From NCBI GenBank assembly GCA_905221605.1, contig CAJNDS010002657.1, positions 7,501 through 71,500 of the forward strand: a DNA stretch of 64,000 bases, given 5' to 3'. The DNA comes from Symbiodinium natans (taxonomy: Eukaryota; Sar; Dinophyceae; Suessiales; Symbiodiniaceae). Below, piece by piece: positions 50,115-59,829 of this stretch; position 1 is the first letter of the stretch; every line of letters begins with the position of its first letter. The position numbers and the translations under genes are program-made. The notes below the pieces were generated by a model that was given only the letters and a program-made list of their open reading frames with translations, ran no database searches and was not told the origin of the DNA.

Positions 50115-50416
50115 ATGGTTACATGGCAAGACATTCAAGAGCTCCCGGTTCCCCTCCCAGTCTTCTTTTGTTTGAGACTGTGCATGCTAGGCTGAGGCTT
50201 TTGGAATCAGTTGCCTTTTGGTAATCCCTTCCCCCTAATATTAAACCCCCCCTACCCCTCAATATTAAAACCCCCCCCATTATAGTTATATTATGGTATA
50301 TTGGGGGTTTTAATATTAGGGGGGTAGGGGGATGTTTAATATTAGGGGGAGGGGATTCTTGGGAAATTGCAACATCTCCTAATGCACAACCGAGCTGGCC
50401 TCAGGCCACAGTGTAA
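50113..50416 (+). CDS. Hypothetical open frame interrupted by a family I element
   Basis: Plus strand SLLLFETVHARLRLLESVAF is open up to TTTTGG at 50223. Removing the element and one TTGG copy continues as WEIATSPNAQPSWPQATV and a TAA at 50416. As it stands the only nearby AG acceptor would shift the frame, so this insertion may have broken the gene. Confidence 0.4.
50224..50359. mobile_element. Family I element, long palindrome
   Basis: Ends TAATCCCTTCCCCCTAATAT and its complement around a second inverted pair (AATATTAAAACCCCC / GGGGGTTTTAATATT). TTGG at 50220-50223 is repeated directly after the element. A strong hairpin. Confidence 0.85.
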
Positions 50417-50487
50417 AGTTTAGGACTAAGGGTTGCCAATGCCGAGGCATCAACAACCCCGAAGACCTTGAAACCTTCAAAAGCAAA

Positions 50488-50590
50488 CTCTAATCCCTAA
50501 ACCCTAAACCCTAAACCCTAAACCCTAAACCCTGAACCCTAAACCCTAAACCCTAAACCCTAAACCCTCCCTAAACCCTAAACCGTGAAC
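50488..50590 (-). repeat. Telomeric array
   Basis: About 14 units with one CCCTGAA and CCCTCC. Confidence 0.95.
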
Positions 50591-50970
50591 CCAAACCTGT
50601 GAAATGTTCAATTCCCAGTGCCCCCCCCCCCCCCCCCCCCCATCATCATGGCCTCGAAACCTTGTTCTGCCAGCGCGGCCTGCAGCTCCTCGTCAGAAGA
50701 GCTGAAACTTCGGGGCTTAGGATTTAGGGCTTAGGGTCTAGGGTTGAGGTTTAGGGTTCAAGCAAAGGGTTGAAGTTCGGTTTAGGGTTAGGTCAGACGA
50801 GCTGAAACTTCAGGGTACAGGCAGGAGGTCTGCGGGTGTGGGCCATATACCATATACTATACTCCAATGCCGGATTAAAGGCATGGAAGGAACCCTAAAC
50901 CCATAAGCCTGAACCCTAAACCCTGAACCCTAAGCCCTAAACCCTAAACCCTAAACCCTAAACCCTAAAC

Positions 50971-51089
50971 CTTAAAGGGCTGCAGGGGAGTCCTGCTGTG
51001 CAGGCGCGCTGCTGCCGCCCCACCTCCATCGATGTGACGTCGGCTTTGGGGCCCAGGAATGGTGCTTTTGTGTGGGGCCTTCAGGGGGT
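50971..51089 (+). CDS. Hypothetical exon
   Basis: Plus strand LKGLQGSPAVQARCCRPTSI then DVTSALGPRNGAFVWGLQG, 39 codons bounded by arrays. Product unknown. Confidence 0.3.
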
Positions 51090-51147
51090 TTAGGGTTTAC
51101 AGGGTTGAGGGTTTAGGGTTTAGGGTGAGGGTCGCTTAGGGCTTAGG

Positions 51148-51446
51148 GTCATTGTTGATTCATGGCGGCACGGTTCATGGTTTGGGGGTCTTCTGGGGCC
51201 TACTTAGGGCTTGGCCGGTTGGCTTGTTTCTGACGCAAGCTCACTGGCTGTCAGGTTTGGCCCCCCTTAAGGTTGTGTACCCTTGGGTTTTCGGGACCCC
51301 TTTTAAAGATGCTTAAGGCAGTGTAAGGGCCATATTAGGAGTATAGGGGAGCCCTAAGGGGTACAACCTTGAGAAGCTAAGTTGTTATGTGGCCTTCTCT
51401 TTTTCTTTGTCGGATGCGACAAGGGCACCGGCAACTTCAACCTACT
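51148..51446 (+). CDS. Hypothetical membrane exon pair around a family P element
   Basis: The first exon reads GVFWGLLRAWPVGLFLTQAH and WLSGLAPLK (hydrophobic) and ends AAG|GTTGTG at 51271. The second starts at 51374 with KLSCYVAFSFSLSDATRAPA. A phase-0 GT-AG intron of 102 nt is exactly the family P element. Product unknown. Confidence 0.4.
51267..51373 (+). mobile_element. Family P element
   Basis: Ends CTTAAGGTTGTGTACCCTTG and CAAGGTTGTACC complement are inverted; about 105 bp. Confidence 0.7.
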
Positions 51447-51448
51447 TC

Positions 51449-51574
51449 TAAACCCTAAACCCTAAACCCTAAACCCTAAACCCTAAACCCTAAACCCTAA
51501 ACCCTAAACCCTAAACCCTAAACCCTAAACCCTAAACCCTAAACCCTAAACCCTAAACCCTAAACCCTGAACCC
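51449..51574 (-). repeat. Telomeric array, ~17 units
   Basis: Clean CCCTAAA. Confidence 0.95.
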
Positions 51575-51677
51575 TTCTTCTTCAGGGCTTGCCACCAACG
51601 ACGCAGATGCAGCTCCCTGGGCTTCAGGCTCTCTGCAGACCAGCACACACTCCCGCTGGATGGGACCTGAATTCAGG

Positions 51678-51860
51678 AGTTTCCTTGTGGGTAGTTCGGT
51701 TTAGGGTTTAGGGTTTAGGGTTTAGGGTTTAGGGTTTAGGGTTTAGGGTTTAGGGTTTAGGGTTTAGGGTTTAGGGTTTAGGGTTTAGGGTTTAGGGTTT
51801 AGGGTTTAGAGTTTGGGGTTTAGGGTTTAGGTTTAGGGTTATAGTTTCCTTGTGGGTAGT
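51678..51860 (+). repeat. Telomeric array between 18-bp direct repeats
   Basis: AGTTTCCTTGTGGGTAGT at 51678-51695 and 51843-51860 enclose 145 bp of TTTAGGG. Confidence 0.9.
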
Positions 51861-51872
51861 GCTCTACTAGAG

Positions 51873-51951
51873 GGGCCTTAATATCTAGAATAGGGTTTTG
51901 GGGGGGCATGATAGTATGATGATGAAGGGACCATAAGGGTATTCCGACCCA
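51873..51951 (-). mobile_element. Family C element, reverse orientation
   Basis: AGGGGCCTTAATATCTAGAA ... GGGACCATAAGGGTATTCCG. Confidence 0.7.
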
Positions 51952-52379
51952 TATATATCACGGGGCCGTACTATGGTACGGCACCTTCTATAGACAGGAC
52001 CAGGGAAGGGACCGTAATGTAGAGAACTACTCAATGTATAGAGTGTACATTATTTTGGGCTTCGATATTCAATGCATCTTTTTTCAAGCTTCCCTGAAGT
52101 TGTGAAGGGTGCATGTATGGGCTATAGACAGAGGTACTGGTGGTATGTGGAGGAACTAGTGACCTCACACTGTCCTTTCTAGCGTGGATATCAAGCCTTT
52201 GCCCTACCCCGGAATGGGGTTTAGCGTTTATCGGGGTCAGGGGAAGAAGCTGTGAGTGCAAGCGCAGCACTTTAAACTCTAAATCCTAAATTCACCCCCC
52301 CCCCCCCCCCCCCCCCTCCCCTCCAACGCCCAAACACCATGGACCCGGAACGCCCTCAACCCGCTAACTGTGTGTGGGG

Positions 52380-52616
52380 GGGGCAACCCGCTTATCGGGC
52401 ATGGGTGCGAGCCGAACTCGAAGGCCTGCAGTTGACTCCACCAGGGTCTTCTGGACGTCCTTCAGCTGCGCCAGGACTGCCATCAGCTTGTCGTGTTGTT
52501 CCTAAGCCCTAAACCCTAAGCCCTAAGCCCTAAACCCTAAAGCCTAAACGCTGCAGAGCCAAGGAGAAGGCAGGACCGAAAGCCATCACCAGGGCGTCGT
52601 CGCAGAACTTCGCGAG
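52380..52616 (-). CDS. Hypothetical exon pair with telomeric intron
   Basis: The minus strand reads KFCDDALVMAFGPAFSLALQ, then a run of TTAGGG units, then EQHDKLMAVLAQLKDVQKTL VESTAGLRVRLAP (helical). A donor AGG|GTTTAG and acceptor CTTAG|GAA, both inside the repeat, would keep phase 0. One in-frame stop lies just upstream of KFCDD. Product unknown. Confidence 0.35.
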
Positions 52617-52782
52617 AAGTTAAGAGGGATCGAAAATGTTGGACGGCTGCTTTTGCCTTCTGGCTCTTGAGCTCGAAGTCGTTCGCTTCGAGCCTGCTGC
52701 TTGGGACCTACATCCCGCAAACCCTGAACCCTGTGTCCTGAACCCCCTTCACCCCAAAAACGCCTAAACCCTCGAATATCGG

Positions 52783-52862
52783 GGTCGGAATCGAAATCAC
52801 TACTTTATACTTAGACCAGAAAACCCCACAAAACCCAAATTCGAATTAGAAAGGCCCCCTAT
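52783..52862 (+). mobile_element. Family C element, diverged
   Basis: CGGGGTCGGAATCGAAATCA ... CGAATTAGAAAGGCCCCCT. Confidence 0.6.
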
Positions 52863-53040
52863 ATTGCACCCTGATGCCCCGAGACGCCGAGCCCCAGACC
52901 CCTGTAACAACCCGCACCCTGATCTCCTGGCCTCTCAACCCCTAAAGTCCACTAAGCCCCACTATCGAACCTGAACCCTAAACCCTAAACCCTGTAACCC
53001 TAAACCCTAAAACCCTATAACCCTATAACCCTAAACCCTC

Positions 53041-53278
53041 CAGTCCACTGTAAGACCTCCAAGCCCCCCAAGGCGCCAATTTAAAGGCTCCGTGCCTAAA
53101 CCCTAAACCCTAAACCCTAAACCCTAAACCCTAAACCCTAAACCCTAAACCCTAAACCCCAAACCCTCCCAGCCGCCCCCCAAGGTGCCCATGAAAGGGC
53201 TCCCTGGGTGCCCAGGCAGTCTGGCAACTCGTGGCTTGGCTCCCCGCAGAGGAAGCAAGCCTGTAAACCCAGATAGGG
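53041..53278 (+). CDS. Hypothetical duplicated exon flanking an array
   Basis: The second copy (53165-53278) reads PPPKVPMKGLPGCPGSLATR and GLAPRRGSKPVNP. The first (53041-53096) reads TSKPPKAPI, stop, RLR and is broken. The copies are diverged and separated by the array 53098-53163. Confidence 0.3.
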
Positions 53279-53411
53279 TTTAGGGTTTGGGTTTAGGGTT
53301 TAGGGTTTAGGGTTTAGGGTTTAGAGTTTAGGGTTTAGGGTTTAGAGTTTAGGGTTTAGGGTTTAGGGTTTAGGGTTTAGGGTTTGGGGTTTAGGGTTTA
53401 GGGTTTGGGGA
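53276..53411 (+). repeat. Telomeric array with TTTAGAG units
   Basis: About 18 units. Confidence 0.9.
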
Positions 53412-53504
53412 TTGCCTTTGTTGAGGCGGACTACTTTATAACGCAACCTTGAACAACCAAAGAGGGAAAAAAGGCGCTTACAGGAGGCCTGCAGGGCTGT
53501 AGGG

Positions 53505-53850
53505 CTTTAGGGTTTTAGAGGGTTTGGGGTTTAGAGTTTAGGGTTTAGAGTTTAGGGTTTAGGGTTTTAGGGTTTGGGGTTTAGGGTTTAGGGTTTAGAG
53601 GGTTTGGGGTTCAGGGGGTTTGGGGTTCAGGGGCCTTGGGGCTTAGAGGGTTTGGGGTTTAGGGGTTGGGTAGGGAGTTTGGGGTTGAGGGCTTTGAGGT
53701 TTTGAGGGTTTGTTAGGGCTTTGGGGCTTTAGGGTTTTTTGAGGGTTTGGGGTTTAGGGTGTTAAGGTTTTGAGAGGCCCTAGGTTTTTTTTGAGGGTTT
53801 TGTGTTGAGCGCTTTGGGGTTCAGAGGGTTTGGGGTTTTAGGGCTTAGGT
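53505..53850 (+). repeat. Degenerate TTTAGAGGG/TTTGGGG region
   Basis: Units lengthened to TTTAGAGGGTTTGGGG with growing decay. Confidence 0.75.
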
Positions 53851-54089
53851 TTAGGGCCTGCTTAACTACTGCTAAGTTCCTACTGAGCTTACAGAGCTTT
53901 TCCATGTCTGTGCTGGTACCCTTCTGTCCTTTCAGGTGTTGTGCAACAGTGATTAGCATGATATTAAGATTGGCTTAGTACACAACCACATTACTTGCCG
54001 TTGGCACCTTACGTAGGTGTCCGACGCAGGCAAGCATATATAGTTTAGATAGTAGCCATAGTTCTCACGGGAGGCACATGCCAGCCCCC

Positions 54090-54383
54090 TTAACTGCCAT
54101 TGCCTTGTGATGATGATGCAATCTGAGCACCACTCTGCGAGGACCTCCTCTGGCTGAACAACATGGATTTGTGTACCTCTGCGATCAGCTCCATCTGGGT
54201 CATGTTCCGCCTGATCCGCCTCAAGCCAGACTCGCTCGCACAAGCTTCGCAGAGCTCTCCTGACGGTGTGCTCAGGAAGGTCTCATAACCGTCCCTTGCA
54301 GATATATAGTGTTCGTGCTGGAGAACAGCCTGGCAGCCAAGTTCCTTTAACAGGGCCCCTGCAGGCCCCGGGTCCTGAAGCAA
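54090..54383 (-). CDS. Hypothetical protein exon, ~97 codons
   Basis: The minus strand is open over LLKELGCQAVLQHEHYISAR, LCEACASESGLRRIRRNMTQ and MELIAEVHKSM, ending in a Ser/Gln-rich tail and TGA. The longest unexplained frame here without repeat content. No domain recognised. Confidence 0.4.
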   Translation of the reverse strand: MLQDPGPAGALLKELGCQAVLQHEHYISARDGYETFLSTPSGELCEACASESGLRRIRRNMTQMELIAEVHKSMLFSQRRSSQSGAQIASSSQGNGS

Positions 54384-54558
54384 AACCCTATCTTGCAGGG
54401 CTTAGGGTTTAGGGTTTGGGGGGCGTTTCGGGTTTAGGGTTTAGGGTTTAGGGTAAACCCTAAACTCCCTCCCAACCTCCATTGCAGATGCAGATGCGAG
54501 GATCAACCCTCACCTTTTCCAAGCGATCTCACAACACCAATCTTCTTCCCAGTGGGCT

Positions 54559-54622
54559 ACTATAAAGATCAAAATGCAAACTCGTAGTTTTCCCTCATGG
54601 CCCCTATATAAACCTATAGTCA

Positions 54623-54665
<43 letters not shown>

Positions 54666-54699
54666 AAAAAAAACAAAAAAAAACATTAAGGCCCCTTCC
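54559..54699 (+). mobile_element. Family C element with long C/A tract
   Basis: GTAGTTTTCCCTCATGGCCC and ACATTAAGGCCCCT; about 25 C and 17 A in the middle, which may be hard to assemble. Confidence 0.6.
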
Positions 54700-54751
54700 C
54701 TTTCCCAACCCTGTTTAAAGCAAGACATGGGGGAACTCGGATTCTACGCTG

Positions 54752-54808
54752 TGATGTTCCCCTGATACGTCCTTAATAGGGATTATAGTACCCCCTATGA
54801 TGATCCCG
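54752..54808 (+). mobile_element. Family A element, left half only
   Basis: TGTGATGTTCCCCTGATACG, CCTTAATAGGGATTATAG, then the right arm is missing. Confidence 0.55.
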
Positions 54809-55323
54809 GGTCTGCGCCAGCACTCAGCGACCCGCCTTTCGCTTGTCATGCGTCCCCCTCCTGCGACAGACTCCAGGACAGAACCCGCAAGCCTTCACCA
54901 TAGGGTTTAGGGTTTCGGGTCCAGGGTGCTTTTTTACCCTAAACCCTAAACCCCAACAACCTAAAACCCTAAGCCCCTGCACCATAAACCCCCTACAACC
55001 CCACACCCTAAACCCTAAAACCCTACAACTCTACAACCCCAAACCCTGGAACCCCAGAACCCCAGCACCTAAACCAAGAACCCAGAAACTAGGACCCTCC
55101 AACCCTGAACTTTGGTGTGGAAAATGTTTTGGGTGCCAAGCAAGGGTCCACTATTTGGAAACCCCGAAAACCCTTAGGCCCTAGAACTCTGATCAAACAA
55201 AAGTGAAAGCCCTAAATCCCCCAGAACCCAAAAACCCAAAAACCCTAACGAACTCCTCAGCCTGGAAAAGAAGCCCGCGAACAGCCAAACACCTTCCCCC
55301 AAGTATCTACATCTCAGGGTGGA

Positions 55324-55440
55324 GGGGACCTTGCGGACCTTGTCTAGGACTTTGTGAGGGAGTTGTGGTGACCTCGTGGGGACCTTGTGGGGGACCTTGT
55401 GGGGGACCTTGTGGAAACCTTGTGGCAACCTTGTAGGCAC
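55324..55440 (-). repeat. Minisatellite GGGACCTTGTGG
   Basis: About nine 10-12 bp units; the minus strand reads KVPHKVPHKVP, low complexity. Confidence 0.85.
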
Positions 55441-55444
55441 GAGG

Positions 55445-55640
55445 TCATAAAAAGTAAAAGAGCGGGCAAGGTCACTACAAGGTCACTAGAAGGTCACTAG
55501 AAGGTCACTACAAGGTCATAACATAAAGCTAGGGGGCAAGGTCATCGCAAGGTCACTGCAAGGTCCCATGACCATGCAGTGATCTTGTAATGACCTCACC
55601 CGGAAACTTTATGACCTTGTAGTGACCTTGCCTGCAAAGT
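55445..55640. repeat. AAGGTCACTA minisatellite with inverted half
   Basis: AAGGTCACTA(C/G) units on the left are answered by TTGTAGTGACCTTG on the right. Confidence 0.85.
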
Positions 55641-55652
55641 CATTAACAGCCA

Positions 55653-55722
55653 TATCGCATATATATATATATAGATCTGTATATATATATAGATATATAT
55701 CTATATATATATATATATATAC
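55653..55722. repeat. TA dinucleotide tract
   Basis: Interrupted (TA)n. Similar TA tracts at 46512-46538, 59165-59255 and 63573-63640. Confidence 0.9.
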
Positions 55723-55746
55723 AGAAGAGTGGTTTAGGGTTTAGGG

Positions 55747-55855
55747 TAAAGGAAGGCCTCCCTGAAAGATGTCTTTTTTGGACAGTGCTGCCGCGAGCCA
55801 AAGTACTGTCTAACCTCGCAGCCAGCCTGACCTATCGTGTGGCGCCTCTTGGCTT
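55747..55855 (+). CDS. Hypothetical short exon
   Basis: Plus strand VKEGLPERCLFWTVLPRAKV LSNLAASLTYRVAPLG. One minus frame is open too. Product unknown. Confidence 0.25.
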
Positions 55856-55885
55856 AGGCTTGGGGTAGGGGTTCAGGGTTAGGGC

Positions 55886-56195
55886 CTACAGTGCTTCATC
55901 GGAAATCGAGAGGTTTGGCAATCTATAGGGACCCAAGCAAGCCGTGAAGGAACTATTCCGGGTACCAATTCTGCAAATCCTGCCGGGGGAGTCGCGAGGA
56001 TAACTTAATCCCTGTTCCCCTAGGAAGAAAAAGGGATCCTTTTTGTTCATATATAAGAAGGCCCACAACCCAAAAAGTAAAAAGGATCCCTAACACTGAT
56101 CTAGATAAGGGCAGTCGCGCGTACGGCATGCCAGTCGCTAGGGTTTCGCGTTGCAAGCCAGAGGAACGCCACACTCTACCTGCGATTGGCCACAA
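55886..56195 (-). CDS. Hypothetical exon pair split by a family F element
   Basis: Minus-strand frames on each side of the element are open: RETLATGMPYARL before it, and YPRDSPGRICRIG... to LPNLSISDEAL and a stop at 55886 after it. A GC-AG splice would join them, and the element lies in the same orientation to this strand as in the RCC1 gene. The plus strand also becomes open when the element and one ATAA copy are removed, so the strand is not settled. Product unknown. Confidence 0.35.
56004..56104 (-). mobile_element. Family F element, second copy
   Basis: 101 bp, CTTAATCCCTG...CTGATCTAG, differing at only a few bases from 34615-34714. It is flanked by perfect ATAA duplications at 56000-56003 and 56105-56108. 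Confidence 0.85.
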
Positions 56196-56237
56196 TCGCC
56201 TCCGAGCAACTACCAGTCACTGCCGCAAAGGTCTTGT

Positions 56238-56401
56238 TTAAACCCTAAACCCTAAACCCTAAACCCTAAACCCTAAACCCTAAACCCTAAACCCTAAACC
56301 CTAAACCCTAAACCCTAAACCCTAAACCCTAAACTAAACCCTAAACCCTAAACCCTAAACCCTAAACCCTAAACCCTAAACCCTAAACCCTAAACCCTAA
56401 A
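56238..56401 (-). repeat. Telomeric array, ~23 units
   Basis: Clean, one ACTAAAC break. Confidence 0.95.
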
Positions 56402-56530
56402 CGCAAAAACCACAGCTTCCTGTTCATGCATGGGACAACTTCATCCCTGAACCCTAGACCCTATACCCTGAGCCCTGCAGGCACCCAAACAAACCCTGAA
56501 CCCAAGCAGGCATCCTTTGATAAGGGACTG

Positions 56531-56623
56531 GGGTTTAGGGTTTAGGGTTTAGGGTTTAGGGTTTAGGGTTTAGGGTTTAGGGTTTAGGGTTTAGGGTTTA
56601 GGGTTTAGGGTTCAGGGTTTAGG
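56531..56623 (+). repeat. Telomeric array
   Basis: Thirteen units, one TTCAGGG. Confidence 0.95.
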
Positions 56624-56988
56624 ACGACAGGGTGGTTTGGGCATGTTCTTTGGGTACTTGGAGCAGGTGGTTGAGGGGTGTTTAGAGGCTAGGGAAACCT
56701 GCCCTTCGTAGCCTAAACCCTAAACCCTAAGCCCTGTAGCCCCTCATATGCTCGGATGGCCCTGAAAACCCTCTGAAAAATATTCCTGAGTATGATCCTC
56801 TTAAACCCAAGAAGGGGAAACATAAAACATCCTAAGCCCTAAACCCTAAACCCTAGTAAGGCTTCGGCTCCAGGATTTCAAACCATGAATACCTCGACCC
56901 TGCAAGGGACCTGAGAGGCAGTGAGAACCCCTTCGACTATCCATTTGGTCGTCCACGCAGGTCAAGTTGAAACCCCCTACCTCCTCCT

Positions 56989-57111
56989 AGGGTTTAGGGT
57001 TTAGGGTTTAGGGTTTAGGGTTTAGGGTTTAGGGTTTAGGGTTTAGGGTTTAGGGTTTAGGGTTTAGGGTTTAGGGTTTAGGGTTTAGGGTTCAGGGTTT
57101 AGGGTTTAGGC
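56989..57111 (+). repeat. Telomeric array, ~17 units
   Basis: Clean, one TTCAGGG. Confidence 0.95.
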
Positions 57112-57200
57112 TGAGGGCTTAGGACCTGTCTTACGGTAGTTCCACGGGCCGCTAGTATGGGCCCTTGATTTTGAGCCCCAAGATACTGCTCATCTATCTG

Positions 57201-57339
57201 TTAGGGTTTAGGGTTTAGGGTTTAGGGTTTAGGGTTTAGGGTTTAGGGTTTAGGGTTTAGGGTTTAGGGTTTAGGGTTTAGGGTTTAGGGTTGAGGGTTT
57301 AGGGTTTAGGGTTTAGGGTTTAGGGTTTAGGGTTTAGGG
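57201..57339 (+). repeat. Telomeric array, ~19 units
   Basis: Clean, one TTGAGGG. Confidence 0.95.
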
Positions 57340-58258
57340 AAACTCCCTGGCATGGGTAAGGTGGCCTGCTAAGGTAGAAATAGGGCTTTGAGTTTAGTCT
57401 ATAGTACAGAGTGTAGGGTACAACGTTTCAGGTTTAGAGTTTAGGGTGTAACTTTAAAGGTTTAGGGTTCAGGGCCAGTCGTCCTACACCCCAAAACCCA
57501 AAGCCCCAATACCTTACACCCGGAACCCTCCGCCACAGAAACTTGAGTTAAATCTTCAAATTCCCTGCTATGGGTACGTGAACATTGGCACACATCGTTG
57601 AGACAGGGATGCCCCAAAGGACCGTCATCTAGACAACTGGACTTGTAGCTTCAATTCTATGGCTTCAAAGGGAGGGAGGTTCAAGGGGTGAACCCTGAAC
57701 CCTAAACATTAAACCCTAAACCCTCAAGTCGCGGGTCGGGGACGCTAGCCCCCGCACCCCTCAACCCTAAACCTCCAACCGTAGGGATAGTAGGGTGGGT
57801 TATGGGGATTATTGTGGGTTTTCTAGAGGTTACTAAGTAGCCTAACTAAGTCAAAAGAGCTTCCAAGTAAGAACCCTAAACCCATAACGCCTGTATGACT
57901 TCAAGCTTCAGTATCAAAAGGCCCCTGGCACCCTCTCAAGTTTAGAGTTTAGGAATGAGGGTCTACTGTTTCGCTTTCTTCTGCTTTCAGGGTTCCTGGC
58001 GCTTTCAGCTTCACAAAGCTAGGGTTTACGGTTTCAGGGACTATGAACCCTAAACCCTCAACCCTAAACCCTGCTTCACAAGTATGGGGTTCGGGGCTTT
58101 TGCAAGCTCGGGCTTCAAACGCAATGGACGCCCAACGGGTAGCAGTCTAATCCTCATTCAGGGCCCCTTTGGGGCCCACCAGTCGTTTCGGCTTCCGGGC
58201 ACACACTAAGCGCTAACATCGCACTTGGAAGGTTTTGGGTTTCGAGCTCGGGGTACGT
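57340..58258. other. Mostly unique stretch with decayed repeats
   Basis: Short TTTAGGG-like phrases, a family N element at 57783-57872 and no credible gene. Confidence 0.5.
57783..57872 (-). mobile_element. Family N element
   Basis: On the minus strand CTTACTTGGAAGCTCTTTTG, GACTTAGTTAGG, and CCCCATAACCCACCCTACTA. Confidence 0.6.
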
Positions 58259-58996
58259 AGCCCTAAACCCTAAACCCTAAACCCTAAAACCCTAAAGCCT
58301 AAACCCTAAACCCTGAACCCTGAACCCTAAACCCTGAACCCTCCAGGCCAGAGCCTAAACCCCCAAAAGCCCTGCAGGCCATGAACACCTTCAAGTTGGC
58401 CTCGGGTGACCCTGGACTCCGGGGTTTAGGGTTTAGGGTTTGGGGTTTCGGGTTTCGGGTTTAGGGTTTAGGGGAGGGGGTGTGAGGGAGTGCAGGTGCG
58501 GCTCAGGGCACGGGGTTTGCGTAGGGTTTGGGGTTCAAGTTTATGGGGTTTGGGCCGGGTTGGGGGATATGTTCGAAACCCAGAGAGCCTTAATTACAAA
58601 TCTACACCCCCACCATCCCAAACATCTAAACCCTAAACCCTAAACCCTTAACCCTAAACACTAAACCCTAAACCCTAAACCCTAAACCCACCCAGGCGCC
58701 CGGTCTCCGAAATCCCTAGAGTCGAATTAACAGAGGCCAGGAGACCCCCGAGCCTCATGATGCACGTCAGTCTTTCTTTGGCCGGTCCCACATGGTGTAG
58801 CTCCAGCCTGCCTGGACCAATCCCCGAGAAGGGTCTAGGGTTTAGTAGGGTTTAGGGTTTCGGGCTTAGGGTTTACGAAGAGACCCATACACCCTAAGAT
58901 AAGGAATGGACCTTAGATCCTGCTATTCGAGGGATCGGGTGTAGGCTTTAGGGTTTAGGCTTTAGGGCTTTAGGGTCTAAGGCATGTTCCGTATTT

Positions 58997-58997
<1 letters not shown>

Positions 58998-59068
<71 letters not shown>
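58998..59068 (+). repeat. ~70-bp G run
   Basis: Almost pure G with one T; length is unreliable in any assembly. Next to a TA tract. Confidence 0.85.
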
Positions 59069-59069
<1 letters not shown>

Positions 59070-59437
59070 AGGGGGTGGCGGGTCTTTGGGGCTGTAGTCT
59101 CTTTGGGGAATTGGGGTCTAAGTCTGGAGCCCTGAAAGGGGCACTTTTTTGGGATCCTTGTATGGAAGCTATATATGTATATAAATATAAAATATAAAAA
59201 ACAAATAAATAAATGAATATATATATATATATGCATATATATATATATATTCTCATACATACAATACACACCCCATGTATCTGTCAGGGGCAGCCGGTAG
59301 GCCCAAGTTACCCGCCCAGATTTGAAAGACGTCAGAATGGGGCTTTTGGCGGGTAGGGGGTGGGATTAGGGAACTGTTGGGGATATGGACGCTCTGTTTA
59401 AGGTCCCTGTATCAAGAGGGCCAGAAGAGGGCTCACG

Positions 59438-59510
59438 GTTTAGGGTTTAGGGTTTAGGGTTTAGGGTTTAGGGTTTAGGGTTTAGGGTTTAGGGTTTAGG
59501 GTTTAGGGTT
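59438..59510 (+). repeat. Telomeric array, 10 units
   Basis: Clean TTTAGGG. Confidence 0.95.
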
Positions 59511-59639
59511 CCCTGTTAACGGCCCCCCTTATCCTACCTGGGATGGGGGTGTTAGGCCATCATATGAGGCTTTCCCAACATCGGGGTGCCCTTCTAATCA
59601 CCGTCTTCTCGGAAGTACCCTGTAAGGCGGTGGCCCGAA

Positions 59640-59670
59640 GCACTAAACCCTAAACCCTAAACCCTAAACC

Positions 59671-59702
<32 letters not shown>

Positions 59703-59730
59703 ACCCTAAACCCTAAACCCTACCCTAAAA
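59640..59730 (-). repeat. Telomeric array with CCCTCAA block
   Basis: Five CCCTCAA units flanked by CCCTAAA. Confidence 0.95.
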
Positions 59731-59731
59731 A

Positions 59732-59819
59732 CAAATGGAGAAGCTGACTGGGCTGCAAAGAATGGCGGCCCAGGCCTTCGAGCACAGCTTCTGGAGCCGG
59801 GCCTGGACATTTACTGCAG
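59732..59819 (+). CDS. Hypothetical short exon
   Basis: Plus strand MEKLTGLQRMAAQAFEHSFW SRAWTFTA with a GT donor (GTCTTA). Product unknown; 29 codons is within chance. Confidence 0.25.
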
Positions 59820-59829
59820 GTCTTAAAGA

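Noticed and set aside
58948-59271. ~100-codon minus frames
   Set aside because: They combine a TA tract and a 70-bp homopolymer; no protein character.
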